From JBGUVL01 sp045134375 (GTDB taxonomy: Bacteria; Bacillota_I; Bacilli_A; Erysipelotrichales; Erysipelotrichaceae): a DNA stretch of 23,304 nt. This document shows positions 17,163 to 23,304 of the stretch, piece after piece (the stretch's first letter is position 1; each line of letters opens with the position of its first letter). The notes beneath the pieces were generated by a model. It was given only the letters and a program-made list of their open reading frames with translations. It ran no database searches and was not told the DNA's origin. A program made the translations under genes and the position numbers. The stretch lies in assembly GCA_045134375.1 (NCBI GenBank), contig JBGUVL010000006.1, positions 1 to 23,304 on the forward strand, given 5' to 3'.

Positions 17163-17192
17163 GATATACGACATTTTTTTAAATAAGAACAA
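17163..17192 (-). promoter_or_regulatory. possible promoter of comFA-comFC
   Basis: On the minus strand TTGTTC (17192-17187), 18 nt, TATATC (17168-17163). Matches are weak, as is common for regulated competence promoters; the region is very AT-rich, so chance matches are likely. Confidence 0.3.
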
Positions 17193-17265
17193 AAAAAACG
17201 GATTTTTCTTTTTTTGCAATCGCAACGATACGCTATCATTTCCCTTTTAGAAAACGAAAAAAACA

Positions 17266-17294
17266 TTTACTAACAATTCTTAAAAGTATACAAT
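17266..17294 (+). promoter_or_regulatory. promoter of the Lrp-aminotransferase operon
   Basis: TTTACT (17266-17271), 17-nt spacer, TACAAT (17289-17294). The expected start near 17301 gives a leader of about 20 nt with GGGGTGA before the ATG. It diverges from comFA. Confidence 0.65.
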
Positions 17295-17321
17295 ATACGT
17301 AATATTAAAAGGGGTGAATCT

Positions 17322-17810
17322 ATGAACGAAGTACAGTTATTAAAACTGCTGGAGAAAAACGCCCGTATGAGTAGTGATGATCTTGCTACCGTATTGGAAG
17401 AAGAGGAAAGCAAAGTTTTAGAAACATTAAACGATCTAGAAAAAGAAAAAATCATTTGTGGTTACCATACGATTATCAATTGGGACAAAACAAACAAAGA
17501 AAGAGTTTCTGCAATCATTTTTGCTGATGCAACACCGGAAAGAGAATACGGTTACGATCGAATTGCCAAAAAAATCTATCGTTATCCAGAAGTCGAATCG
17601 ATGTATTTAGTCAGTGGTAAAAATGATTTTATGATTATGATCCATGGACAGACAATGAAAGATATTGCAGAATTTACCGCAACAAAATTAGCTTGTATTG
17701 ATGGTATTACCGCAACAAGCACGTTATTCATATTACAGACATACAAAGCTAACGATTCCATTTACGCAGAGGAAGAAGAAAAGCGTGAACGCTTGCTTGT
17801 TACACCCTAA
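17322..17810 (+). CDS. Lrp/AsnC-family transcriptional regulator, AlaR-like
   Basis: A 162-residue regulator with an N-terminal winged helix-turn-helix (about 1-60) and a RAM-type ligand-binding alpha/beta domain (about 64-145, with VSAIIFADATPE and MYLVSGKNDFMIMIHG). Such proteins bind amino acids and DNA as oligomers. The stop codon overlaps the start of the aminotransferase gene (TAATG). The same pair exists in B. subtilis as yugG-yugH (alaR-alaT), where the regulator activates an alanine transaminase; orthology is inferred from this arrangement. AGGGGTGA precedes the ATG. The acidic tail (EEEEKRERL) is short and unremarkable. Confidence 0.9.
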   Translation: MNEVQLLKLLEKNARMSSDDLATVLEEEESKVLETLNDLEKEKIICGYHTIINWDKTNKERVSAIIFADATPEREYGYDRIAKKIYRYPEVESMYLVSGKNDFMIMIHGQTMKDIAEFTATKLACIDGITATSTLFILQTYKANDSIYAEEEEKRERLLVTP

Positions 17811-18976
17811 TGGATATTAATAAAGTTTTAAGCGATCGCGTAAAGACGATCAAACCCAGTGGAATCCGTAAATTCTTTGATTTAGCCAATCAAATGGAAG
17901 GTGTGGTTTCCTTGGGAGTGGGAGAACCTGATTTTGATACTCCATGGCACATTCGAGATGCTGCTATTTATTCCATTGAATCAGGTAAAACTACCTATAC
18001 CGAAAATCCCGGAATGTTAGCACTGCGTAAAGAAATCTGTAAATACTACAAACGTCATTTTGATATTCGCTATGAACCAGATGAAGTATTAGTTACTGTC
18101 GGCGGAAGTGAAGCCATTGACCTCGCTTTTCGTTCTCTTGTCAATCCAGGCGATGAGGTCATCATTCCTACTCCATCCTATGTTGCTTATGAACCAGGTG
18201 TTATCCTCTCTGGTGGGGTAGTAAAACTGTTGCCGTTAACGAGTGAGAACCAATTTAAGATCACCAAAGAAGCTTTGGCTGCTTGTATCAGTGAGAAAAC
18301 CAAAGCAATCATGCTAAACTATCCATCCAATCCAACCGGTGGTACCATGAGCAAAGAGGATTACGAACGAATCGTTCCTTTGATCAAAGAGCATGGCATT
18401 ATGGTCATATCCGATGAAATCTATGGTGATCTGCAATATGAAGGAAAACACTATTCCCTTGCTCACTTCGAAGAAATCAAAGATCAAGTATTAGTTGTTA
18501 ATGGATGTAGTAAAGCATATTCCATGACAGGGTGGCGAATTGGTTATCTAATGGGGAATAAAGCATTGATCAAAATGATCAATAAAATTCACCAATATGT
18601 TATCATGTGTGCCCCGATCACAGCACAGTATGCTGCGATTGAAGCGTTCCGCCATGGGGATCCTCAAGTTGAGGAGATGCGACTTGCCTATTTAGCTAGA
18701 AGAAACTTTGTGGTAAAGGCATTTAACGAAATGGGACTTCCGACCCATACACCCAAAGGGGCTTTCTACGTATTCCCAGACATTCGACCGACCGGATTAA
18801 CAAGCGAAGAATTCTGTGAACAATTATTAAACGATCAAAAGGTTGCTTGTGTTCCTGGTACTGCATTTGGTGATGCTGGTGAAGGATTTATTCGTGTCTC
18901 CTATGCCTACAGTATTGACGAATTAAAAATTGCAACCGAGCGTATTAAAGTATTCCTTCAGCATTGCAAAAAATAA
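17810..18976 (+). CDS. PLP-dependent class I/II aminotransferase, AlaT-like
   Basis: A 388-residue fold-type I aminotransferase acting on amino and keto acids in the cytoplasm. PLP contacts visible: NPTG (about 174-177), SDEIY (Asp202, Tyr205) and the Schiff-base lysine Lys235 in NGCSKAYSMTGWRIGY; the substrate carboxylate arginine is in GFIRVSYA near the C-terminus. Length is normal. It overlaps the regulator stop by 1 nt and has no Shine-Dalgarno of its own, so translation is probably coupled. By context with the Lrp-type regulator it is most likely an alanine transaminase, but aspartate or aromatic specificity cannot be excluded from sequence. Confidence 0.92.
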   Translation: MDINKVLSDRVKTIKPSGIRKFFDLANQMEGVVSLGVGEPDFDTPWHIRDAAIYSIESGKTTYTENPGMLALRKEICKYYKRHFDIRYEPDEVLVTVGGSEAIDLAFRSLVNPGDEVIIPTPSYVAYEPGVILSGGVVKLLPLTSENQFKITKEALAACISEKTKAIMLNYPSNPTGGTMSKEDYERIVPLIKEHGIMVISDEIYGDLQYEGKHYSLAHFEEIKDQVLVVNGCSKAYSMTGWRIGYLMGNKALIKMINKIHQYVIMCAPITAQYAAIEAFRHGDPQVEEMRLAYLARRNFVVKAFNEMGLPTHTPKGAFYVFPDIRPTGLTSEEFCEQLLNDQKVACVPGTAFGDAGEGFIRVSYAYSIDELKIATERIKVFLQHCKK

Positions 18977-19005
18977 ACTCTAATCACAAGAAAAGGATAC
19001 GCATT

Positions 19006-19056
19006 AATAGGTACCATCTTTACGGAATAACCAGTAAGGAAGGTACCTATTTTTTG
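19006..19056 (+). terminator. terminator of the Lrp-aminotransferase operon
   Basis: AATAGGTACC (19006-19015) pairs perfectly with GGTACCTATT (19042-19051), with an inner CTTTAC/GTAAGG stem, then a T-run. Confidence 0.85.
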
Positions 19057-19110
19057 TCCAAGGGAAGTTCATCCTTTTTCGATCAAACCATTACCAATAA
19101 CCATAGATTC

Positions 19111-19140
19111 AAAAAAAAAAGGATCGGTCGATCCTTTTTT
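19111..19140. terminator. terminator of the H1-like gene
   Basis: A perfect stem AAAAAAGGATC/GATCCTTTTTT with loop GGTC. On the minus strand it is followed by ten T residues; it overlaps the stop codon of the 19139-20452 gene. It also has T residues on the plus-strand side, giving the convergent operon a second stop. Confidence 0.85.
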
Positions 19141-20452
19141 ATTTCTGAACGATTTCTACTAAATTCTTGTGATAATCATAACGATCATCAACACAAGAGA
19201 ATGCACGATATGCAATTGCTTTTGCTTTCTCTAAATTTCTTTCGACATACACATTAGCAAAACGATAGTAGATATAGTCTTTAATTAAATTTTCTCTTAA
19301 GATATAGCTGTATTCATAATCCCCTCTAGCTTCATCCCCATGTAAGATATATAAATCAGCACAATCCATCTGTACATCATTCTGATATGGAGCAAATAAG
19401 TCCGTATACTGAGAAAGGAATGTAAATACAAATTCCTGATAGAATTCTACATCCTGATATCTCCATTCTTTCAATACCGCATAAGCCATCATCTTGAAGT
19501 GTTCAAAGAATTTCTTTACATCACTATTTAATAATGCACTTACCGCTTCACTATTTGTCATATTCTTGCGCTGTGCTACCATTAATACTTTTTCTGCAAC
19601 CTTGAATTCATCATAGTAATTCTTTGAATTTTCATCTGCTGTTTCAGATAAAGTAACCTTTACACAAGCATCCATTGCATTCTTGATAGCGGTGAATTCA
19701 GAAGCAGTCAAATCCATTGTGGCAGCTACTTTTGTTAATGTTGCCATAACAACATTCGTATCAAATCCATCTTTATTCGCTAAGCCATTTCCTTCTACGA
19801 TATTCTTCTCTAATACTTTCCAATCCGCTTCATCTAATAATAAACGACAGTAATCTTCATACCCATAGCCAACACCTGCATTACGCATCATTTCAATGCA
19901 AGAATCTAAATCCATCGCATCATAATCAACGCTAGCAACTTCTTTTTTACTAGTTGCTTTTTTCGCTGGTTTTACTTCCTCTTTTCCTTCTGCCTTAGTC
20001 GCTTTTTTGGTTGTCGCTTTCTTAACTGTTGTTTTCTTTGCTGGTTTTGCTTCTGCTTTTACTTCTACTGGAGCTTCTTCACTCTTTACTGCTTTTGCTT
20101 CTACTTTCGTTTCTGCTTTTACTGTCTTTTTCGCAGCAGCTTTCTTTGTCGTTGCTTTTTTTGCCGTCGTTTTCTTTGCCGGTTTTGCTTCTGCTTTTGC
20201 TTCCACTTTTTCTTCTACTGGAGTTTCTTCACTCTTTACTGTTTTTGCTTCTACTTTCGCTTCTGCATTTACTGTCTTTTTCGCAGTGGCTTTCTTTGTC
20301 GTTGCTTTTTTCGTTGTTTTTACCGGTTCCTTAGTTAACGTTTCCACTTTTTCTTCATTTACTTTTGCATCAGCAACTTTTGCTTTTTTTGCTGCTGTTT
20401 TTGTTGTTTTTACCGTTTCTGTTTCTTTGATTAAAGTAGCTTTTTTTGCCAT
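19139..20452 (-). CDS. Lys/Ala-rich histone-H1-like tail fused to an unrecognised helical domain
   Basis: A 437-residue protein I do not recognise as a whole. Residues 1-172 are a low-complexity, strongly basic Lys/Ala/Thr/Val/Glu tail with many AKK, TKK and PAKK motifs, like eukaryotic linker histones and the tails of some bacterial nucleoid proteins (chlamydial Hc1/Hc2, actinobacterial HU). KKATTKK recurs at 48, 98 and 144, marking repeats of 50 and 46 residues in which basic blocks alternate with Glu-rich ones (KSEEAPVEVKAEA). Residues about 173-437 are a folded, mainly helical, acidic to neutral domain rich in Tyr, Asp and Met (CIEMMRNAGVGYGYEDYCRL, FFEHFKMMAYAVLKEWRYQD). No signal peptide or membrane helix, so it is cytoplasmic. 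The start has AAGGAGG and an extended -10 promoter, suggesting good expression. DNA or RNA binding by the tail is inferred; the C-terminal role is unknown. Confidence 0.75.
   Translation of the reverse strand: MAKKATLIKETETVKTTKTAAKKAKVADAKVNEEKVETLTKEPVKTTKKATTKKATAKKTVNAEAKVEAKTVKSEETPVEEKVEAKAEAKPAKKTTAKKATTKKAAAKKTVKAETKVEAKAVKSEEAPVEVKAEAKPAKKTTVKKATTKKATKAEGKEEVKPAKKATSKKEVASVDYDAMDLDSCIEMMRNAGVGYGYEDYCRLLLDEADWKVLEKNIVEGNGLANKDGFDTNVVMATLTKVAATMDLTASEFTAIKNAMDACVKVTLSETADENSKNYYDEFKVAEKVLMVAQRKNMTNSEAVSALLNSDVKKFFEHFKMMAYAVLKEWRYQDVEFYQEFVFTFLSQYTDLFAPYQNDVQMDCADLYILHGDEARGDYEYSYILRENLIKDYIYYRFANVYVERNLEKAKAIAYRAFSCVDDRYDYHKNLVEIVQK
20061..20310 (-). repeat. 150-nt-period internal duplication in the H1-like gene
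   Basis: The segment 20061-20160 recurs at 20211-20310, offset by exactly 150 nt (50 codons), with about seven mismatches over 100 nt by eye. A third partial copy is seen at 20032-20060, offset 138 nt from 20170-20198. The repeats encode the Lys/Ala tail and keep frame. Confidence 0.8.
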
Positions 20453-20494
20453 GAAATCTCCTCCTTATGACATTCTTTAGCCTAAACACAATAC

Positions 20495-20522
20495 ATTATA
20501 CCATAAACTTCCATTTTCCAAA
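20495..20522 (-). promoter_or_regulatory. extended -10 promoter of the H1-like gene
   Basis: On the minus strand TGGTATAAT (20503-20495) is a perfect extended -10; the -35 at 16 nt is TTTGGA (20522-20517). Leader of about 35 nt to the ATG. A TTGACA at about 20564-20559 lies further upstream without a good partner. Confidence 0.6.
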
Positions 20523-20598
20523 GTTTTTCCTAAAATAATTTTAATTTCAAAACATTTTTGTCAATTTAAAGCAGTTACATCTATTTTTTTTACTAACT

Positions 20599-21978
20599 TC
20601 AACGAGATTTTTCTACTTTTACTGTCTTCCCTTTTATCTTTTTTAATTGCTTTATCACTAAATCTGACTTTTCTTTACGAACATCAACGTAAGTAAAGGC
20701 ATGCAATACCTTAATTGTTCCGATATCATCTATCGTTATTCCCTCTATCGCCAAACAAGCCCCAACAATATCCCCAGCTCTTACTTTTTTTGTCTTTCCT
20801 ATATTCAAATGAAGCGTTGAAAATGGTTGTGCTATTTGTTTTTTTTGATGGCGTTCCAGAGGCATATTATAATAGTTAATCGTTTCTTCTAAGGTTCTTA
20901 TTTCCTGGCTTATTCCATCCCATCGTTGCAAGTCATACTTCTTTGCTAGTTCTTCTAGGAATGATTGATTCTCACTAAAAAGTAAGGATACTCCCTTTTC
21001 TTCTTTTCTTGCACTACGACCGCAGCGATGAATATAATCATCGATCGTATTTGGCATACAATAATGGATTACATGGGATACTTTATCAATATCTAATCCT
21101 CGCGCTGCGATATCGGTTGCTACCAAAATTCTACTTTTTCCTTCTTGAAAATCGCGTAAATTTTTCTCTCTTGTTTTTTGCTGCAAACCACCATGAAGTC
21201 GTACGACATGCATTCCTATTTGATGAAATCTTTGATACATCATTTCACACATTTTTTGTGTGTCCACAAAAATAATGGCACTTATGATATCCTGTTGCGA
21301 CAAATAAGTTAGCAATACTTGCCATTTATTATCAACTTGACAATATTGATGGCGAATCGAAGCCAATTCCTCGATTGCTACCGTTACATGCTCCATTAGA
21401 AATTCATCTATTATCTTTTTGATTGGTTCTGGATACGTAGCGGAAAAGAAAGCATATTGCAATTTTTTTTCTTTCCATTGCGCAAAAATTTGATGCAGTT
21501 GTTCATAAAAACCTAGACTCATCATATAATCTGCTTCATCTACCACAACAAAACGAAGAGAACCAAGAGAAATACTATTTTGCTGCATCAAATCCAATAA
21601 ACGTCCTGGTGTTGCTACGACTACATGGCATCGTTGCCGTAATTCTTCTTTTTGATATTCGATATTTTCTTTCCCGATCAATGATACTACTTTGATTTTT
21701 CTACTTTTCCCCAATAGTTCCACTTCTTCTGCTATTTGTTTTACTAGTTCCCTTGTACAGGCAAGAATCAACACTTGAATCTGTCGATTTTCCCAATCGA
21801 TGTTTTCACAAAGAGGAATCGCATAAGCAGCCGTTTTTCCACTTCCTGTCCTTGCTTTTACAACGACATTATTTCCCTTTGCAATCAAAGGTATGACTTG
21901 TTCTTGTATGGGGGTAAGCTTTTGATATCCTAATATCGCTAATGATTCTTCCATTTCTTTTGAAAATTTGATTTCCAT
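20599..21978 (-). CDS. DEAD-box RNA helicase with DbpA-type RNA-binding domain
   Basis: A 459-residue ATP-dependent RNA helicase. Motifs in order: Q motif GYQKLTPIQEQ, I ARTGSGKT, Ia CTRELVKQ, Ib TPGRLLD, II VDEADYM, III FSATYP, IV AIIFVDT, V ATDIAARGLDID and VI YIHRCGRSAR. A C-terminal domain of about 70 residues (LHLNIGKTKKVRAGDIVGAC onwards, with IDDIGTIKVLHAFTYVDV) matches the DbpA/YxiN RNA-recognition domain, which in characterised members binds 23S rRNA helix 92 during large-subunit assembly. That makes ribosome maturation the likely role. The ATG follows AGGAGGT, which directly abuts the terminator of the gene upstream. No clear terminator follows, so transcription may run into the H1-like gene. 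Confidence 0.92.
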   Translation of the reverse strand: MEIKFSKEMEESLAILGYQKLTPIQEQVIPLIAKGNNVVVKARTGSGKTAAYAIPLCENIDWENRQIQVLILACTRELVKQIAEEVELLGKSRKIKVVSLIGKENIEYQKEELRQRCHVVVATPGRLLDLMQQNSISLGSLRFVVVDEADYMMSLGFYEQLHQIFAQWKEKKLQYAFFSATYPEPIKKIIDEFLMEHVTVAIEELASIRHQYCQVDNKWQVLLTYLSQQDIISAIIFVDTQKMCEMMYQRFHQIGMHVVRLHGGLQQKTREKNLRDFQEGKSRILVATDIAARGLDIDKVSHVIHYCMPNTIDDYIHRCGRSARKEEKGVSLLFSENQSFLEELAKKYDLQRWDGISQEIRTLEETINYYNMPLERHQKKQIAQPFSTLHLNIGKTKKVRAGDIVGACLAIEGITIDDIGTIKVLHAFTYVDVRKEKSDLVIKQLKKIKGKTVKVEKSR

Positions 21979-21993
21979 GATTACCTCCTAGAA

Positions 21994-22023
21994 AAAAGAA
22001 AAGCCTATCTTAGATAGACTTTC
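21994..22023 (-). terminator. terminator of the NlpC/P60 gene, abutting the helicase ribosome binding site
   Basis: AAAGCCTATC (22000-22009) and GATAGACTTT (22013-22022) form a 10-bp stem with one G-T wobble and a 3-nt loop. On the minus strand TTTTCTTTTTTC follows, and the next bases are the helicase Shine-Dalgarno. It starts 9-10 nt after the NlpC/P60 stop. Confidence 0.8.
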
Positions 22024-22031
22024 ATTTTTTA

Positions 22032-23288
22032 TTAACGCAAACGGATAAATACTGGTCCGCTTCCCATATAAGCAGAGGCAATTCTTGTTGTTCCCATATA
22101 TCCTCCATGAACTGCTTGTCCACCTCCGATATATACCGCAACATGGGCCATTCCGACTCCTCCATCCGCATAGTAGATGATATCTCCTGCTTGTGCCTGG
22201 CTTGCTGGTACTACCGTTCCTAATGACAAGTATCCTGCTGGCCATCCATGATAGTAAATTCCTACCGCTGCTAATGAATTTGTTACTAACGCTGTACAAT
22301 CCTGTCCTGCGCCTAACTGTGCTAATGCTGCACTTGCTACCGATCCTGCTCCCGAATAGCTCGCTGCTCCATAGCTAGCACTTAGCGAATTTCGGCTTTC
22401 CCCATACTCATACGCTGGTGTCTCTTCGGTTTCATAGATTCGCACGATCATTGAATTAGCGCTTTCATTCCCACTGGAGTCTTTCGCTCTTACGGTAATG
22501 ATATGCTTTCCTGATTCGAATTTGTCGCCATCTTTTCCTGGCATCCCTTCTACGCTGTAGTCACTGATGACTCCATCAACGTTATCCGTTACCGACAAGA
22601 AATCACTCAAACTAAACTCATCCACATCATCCATGGTGATATCATCACTGGTAAAGGTGATTCTTGGCGCTTCCGTATCAATGACATTCAGCTTCAGATT
22701 GTATGTATATACGGTTCCTTCCGTAATTTCCGCTGCATTCTTATTTTCAAACTGTAACTTTTCATTACTTCCCTTACGATACGTATCCTTTGTTTCGATG
22801 GATAACTTTGCGGTCTGTTCTCCCGTTACATTTTCCATTTCTACCGTTACGACATAATCATCCAAACGATACGATGCACGGATTCCTGTATTGCTGATTT
22901 CTTTTAAATCGGCTGCCGTTGATATCTGTCCTTGTAAGATATCCTTTGCTTTCATTGCGATCGCCTTAGAATCGCCATAGCTAACATCGATTGCTTCCTT
23001 GTTGTAGCTTTTTACGGTTTTGGTTTCGATCCCAGCCGCATTAACACTGCTTGTATTGTATCCTGTCGTATACAGTGTTACAAAGAACGCCAATACCGCA
23101 ACGATACTTACGGTAGTGAAATGATGCAAGTTGAAATGAATCTTTTTCATAAAAGAAAGATCTACATTTGAACTTTCATATTTCTCAAGGGCTTTATTCT
23201 TTCCGTTGACAGCATATCCAACGATACTATTTTTCATCGTTTCTGCCATTTTCTTCACTTTTTCTATATTAATATTTGTTAATTTCAT
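22032..23288 (-). CDS. membrane-anchored or secreted NlpC/P60 cell-wall hydrolase with Ig-like domain
   Basis: A 418-residue surface protein predicted to cut peptidoglycan stem peptides. A charged N-terminal stretch of about 55 residues precedes one hydrophobic segment (about 57-78), so it is a signal anchor or an unusually long signal peptide (a VNA-A cleavage site near 83 is possible). Residues about 85-200 are not recognised. Residues about 203-286 (IDTEAPRITF, FLSVTDNVDGVISDYSV, KHIITVRAKDSSGNES) form an Ig-like domain of the DUF5011/HYR type. The C-terminal 100 residues are NlpC/P60: Cys331 in QDCTALV, His382 in MAHVAVYIGGG and a further His in AVHGG. The usual PYxWGG-type lead before the catalytic Cys is missing and DCSG is replaced by DCTA. 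The start has AAAGGAGG 7-8 nt upstream. Its promoter is outside the window. Confidence 0.85.
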   Translation of the reverse strand: MKLTNINIEKVKKMAETMKNSIVGYAVNGKNKALEKYESSNVDLSFMKKIHFNLHHFTTVSIVAVLAFFVTLYTTGYNTSSVNAAGIETKTVKSYNKEAIDVSYGDSKAIAMKAKDILQGQISTAADLKEISNTGIRASYRLDDYVVTVEMENVTGEQTAKLSIETKDTYRKGSNEKLQFENKNAAEITEGTVYTYNLKLNVIDTEAPRITFTSDDITMDDVDEFSLSDFLSVTDNVDGVISDYSVEGMPGKDGDKFESGKHIITVRAKDSSGNESANSMIVRIYETEETPAYEYGESRNSLSASYGAASYSGAGSVASAALAQLGAGQDCTALVTNSLAAVGIYYHGWPAGYLSLGTVVPASQAQAGDIIYYADGGVGMAHVAVYIGGGQAVHGGYMGTTRIASAYMGSGPVFIRLR

Positions 23289-23302
23289 TGGATTCCTCCT
23301 TT
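23289..23302 (-). promoter_or_regulatory. ribosome binding site at the window edge
   Basis: The minus strand reads AAAGGAGGAATCCA directly before the ATG at 23288, which fixes the start of the NlpC/P60 protein. Nothing else is in the last 16 bases. Confidence 0.8.
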
Positions 23303-23304
23303 GA

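Noticed and set aside
17195..17207. AAAA-N5-TTTT motif upstream of comFA, like a ComK box
   Set aside because: A single half-site in a very AT-rich region is expected by chance, the properly spaced second half-site is missing, and ComK is not known to me from this lineage.
19006..19140. Closely spaced hairpins as a possible small RNA or CRISPR-like repeat
   Set aside because: The two stems are unrelated in sequence and each fits as an intrinsic terminator of one convergent gene.
20007..20480. 157-residue plus-strand open frame resembling a hydrophobic membrane protein
   Set aside because: Antisense image of the Lys/Ala repeats; Lys and Ala codons read as Phe, Leu, Val and Ala on the other strand, and no ribosome binding site is present.
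21988..22299. 103-residue minus-strand open frame
   Set aside because: Out-of-frame shadow of the NlpC/P60 coding region that runs through its terminator.

Overview
The window is AT-rich chromosomal DNA from a low-GC Gram-positive bacterium. The gene order comFA-comFC-...-secA-prfB-yitT-...-ftsE-ftsX is the conserved Firmicutes neighbourhood. Small genes, AT-rich codon use, GGAGG-type ribosome binding sites and the protein set suggest an Erysipelotrichia-like gut anaerobe; this placement is inference, because no rRNA lies inside the window. I see no tRNA, IS element, prophage gene or CRISPR array.

Left edge (1-331): no gene, but read on the minus strand it holds two near-identical strong promoters 94 bp apart, followed by a CTTTGAAAACT leader motif typical of Firmicutes rRNA operons. 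A 16S rRNA gene very likely begins just beyond base 1, transcribed leftward. Diverging from it is a GH13 glucan-active enzyme (338-2383, +). That gene converges on a type I pullulanase (2426-4507, -) across a shared bidirectional terminator. An XRE-family regulator (4597-5664, -) lies upstream of the pullulanase. Together these look like intracellular alpha-glucan metabolism. Next is a roughly 440-bp spacer without a supported gene.

Middle (6131-17145, all minus): four transcription units. (i) ftsE-ftsX-M23 endopeptidase, a divisome-type cell-wall hydrolase with its ABC-type activator; the hydrolase starts with TTG. (ii) secA-prfB-yitT-femX, tightly packed; prfB (RF2) needs a programmed +1 frameshift at CUU-UGA. 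(iii) A monocistronic cold-shock protein. (iv) comFA-comFC, the DNA-uptake helicase and its partner.

Right part: a divergent Lrp/AsnC regulator plus aminotransferase pair (17322-18976, +), resembling Bacillus subtilis alaR-alaT and joined by a TAATG overlap. It converges across two separate terminators on a 437-residue protein with a histone-H1-like Lys/Ala tail, built from an internal 150-nt duplication, and a C-terminal domain I do not recognise. Upstream of that on the same strand are a DbpA/YxiN-type DEAD-box RNA helicase, whose Shine-Dalgarno abuts the preceding terminator, and a membrane-anchored NlpC/P60 protein with an Ig-like domain.

Themes: cell-wall remodelling and secretion (FtsEX, M23, FemX, SecA, NlpC/P60), translation and RNA (RF2, Csp, DbpA-like helicase, rrn promoters), and glucan use. 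The least explained object is the H1-like protein at 19139-20452. Several starts were moved from the longest open frame to the codon with a proper ribosome binding site; each entry gives the reason.
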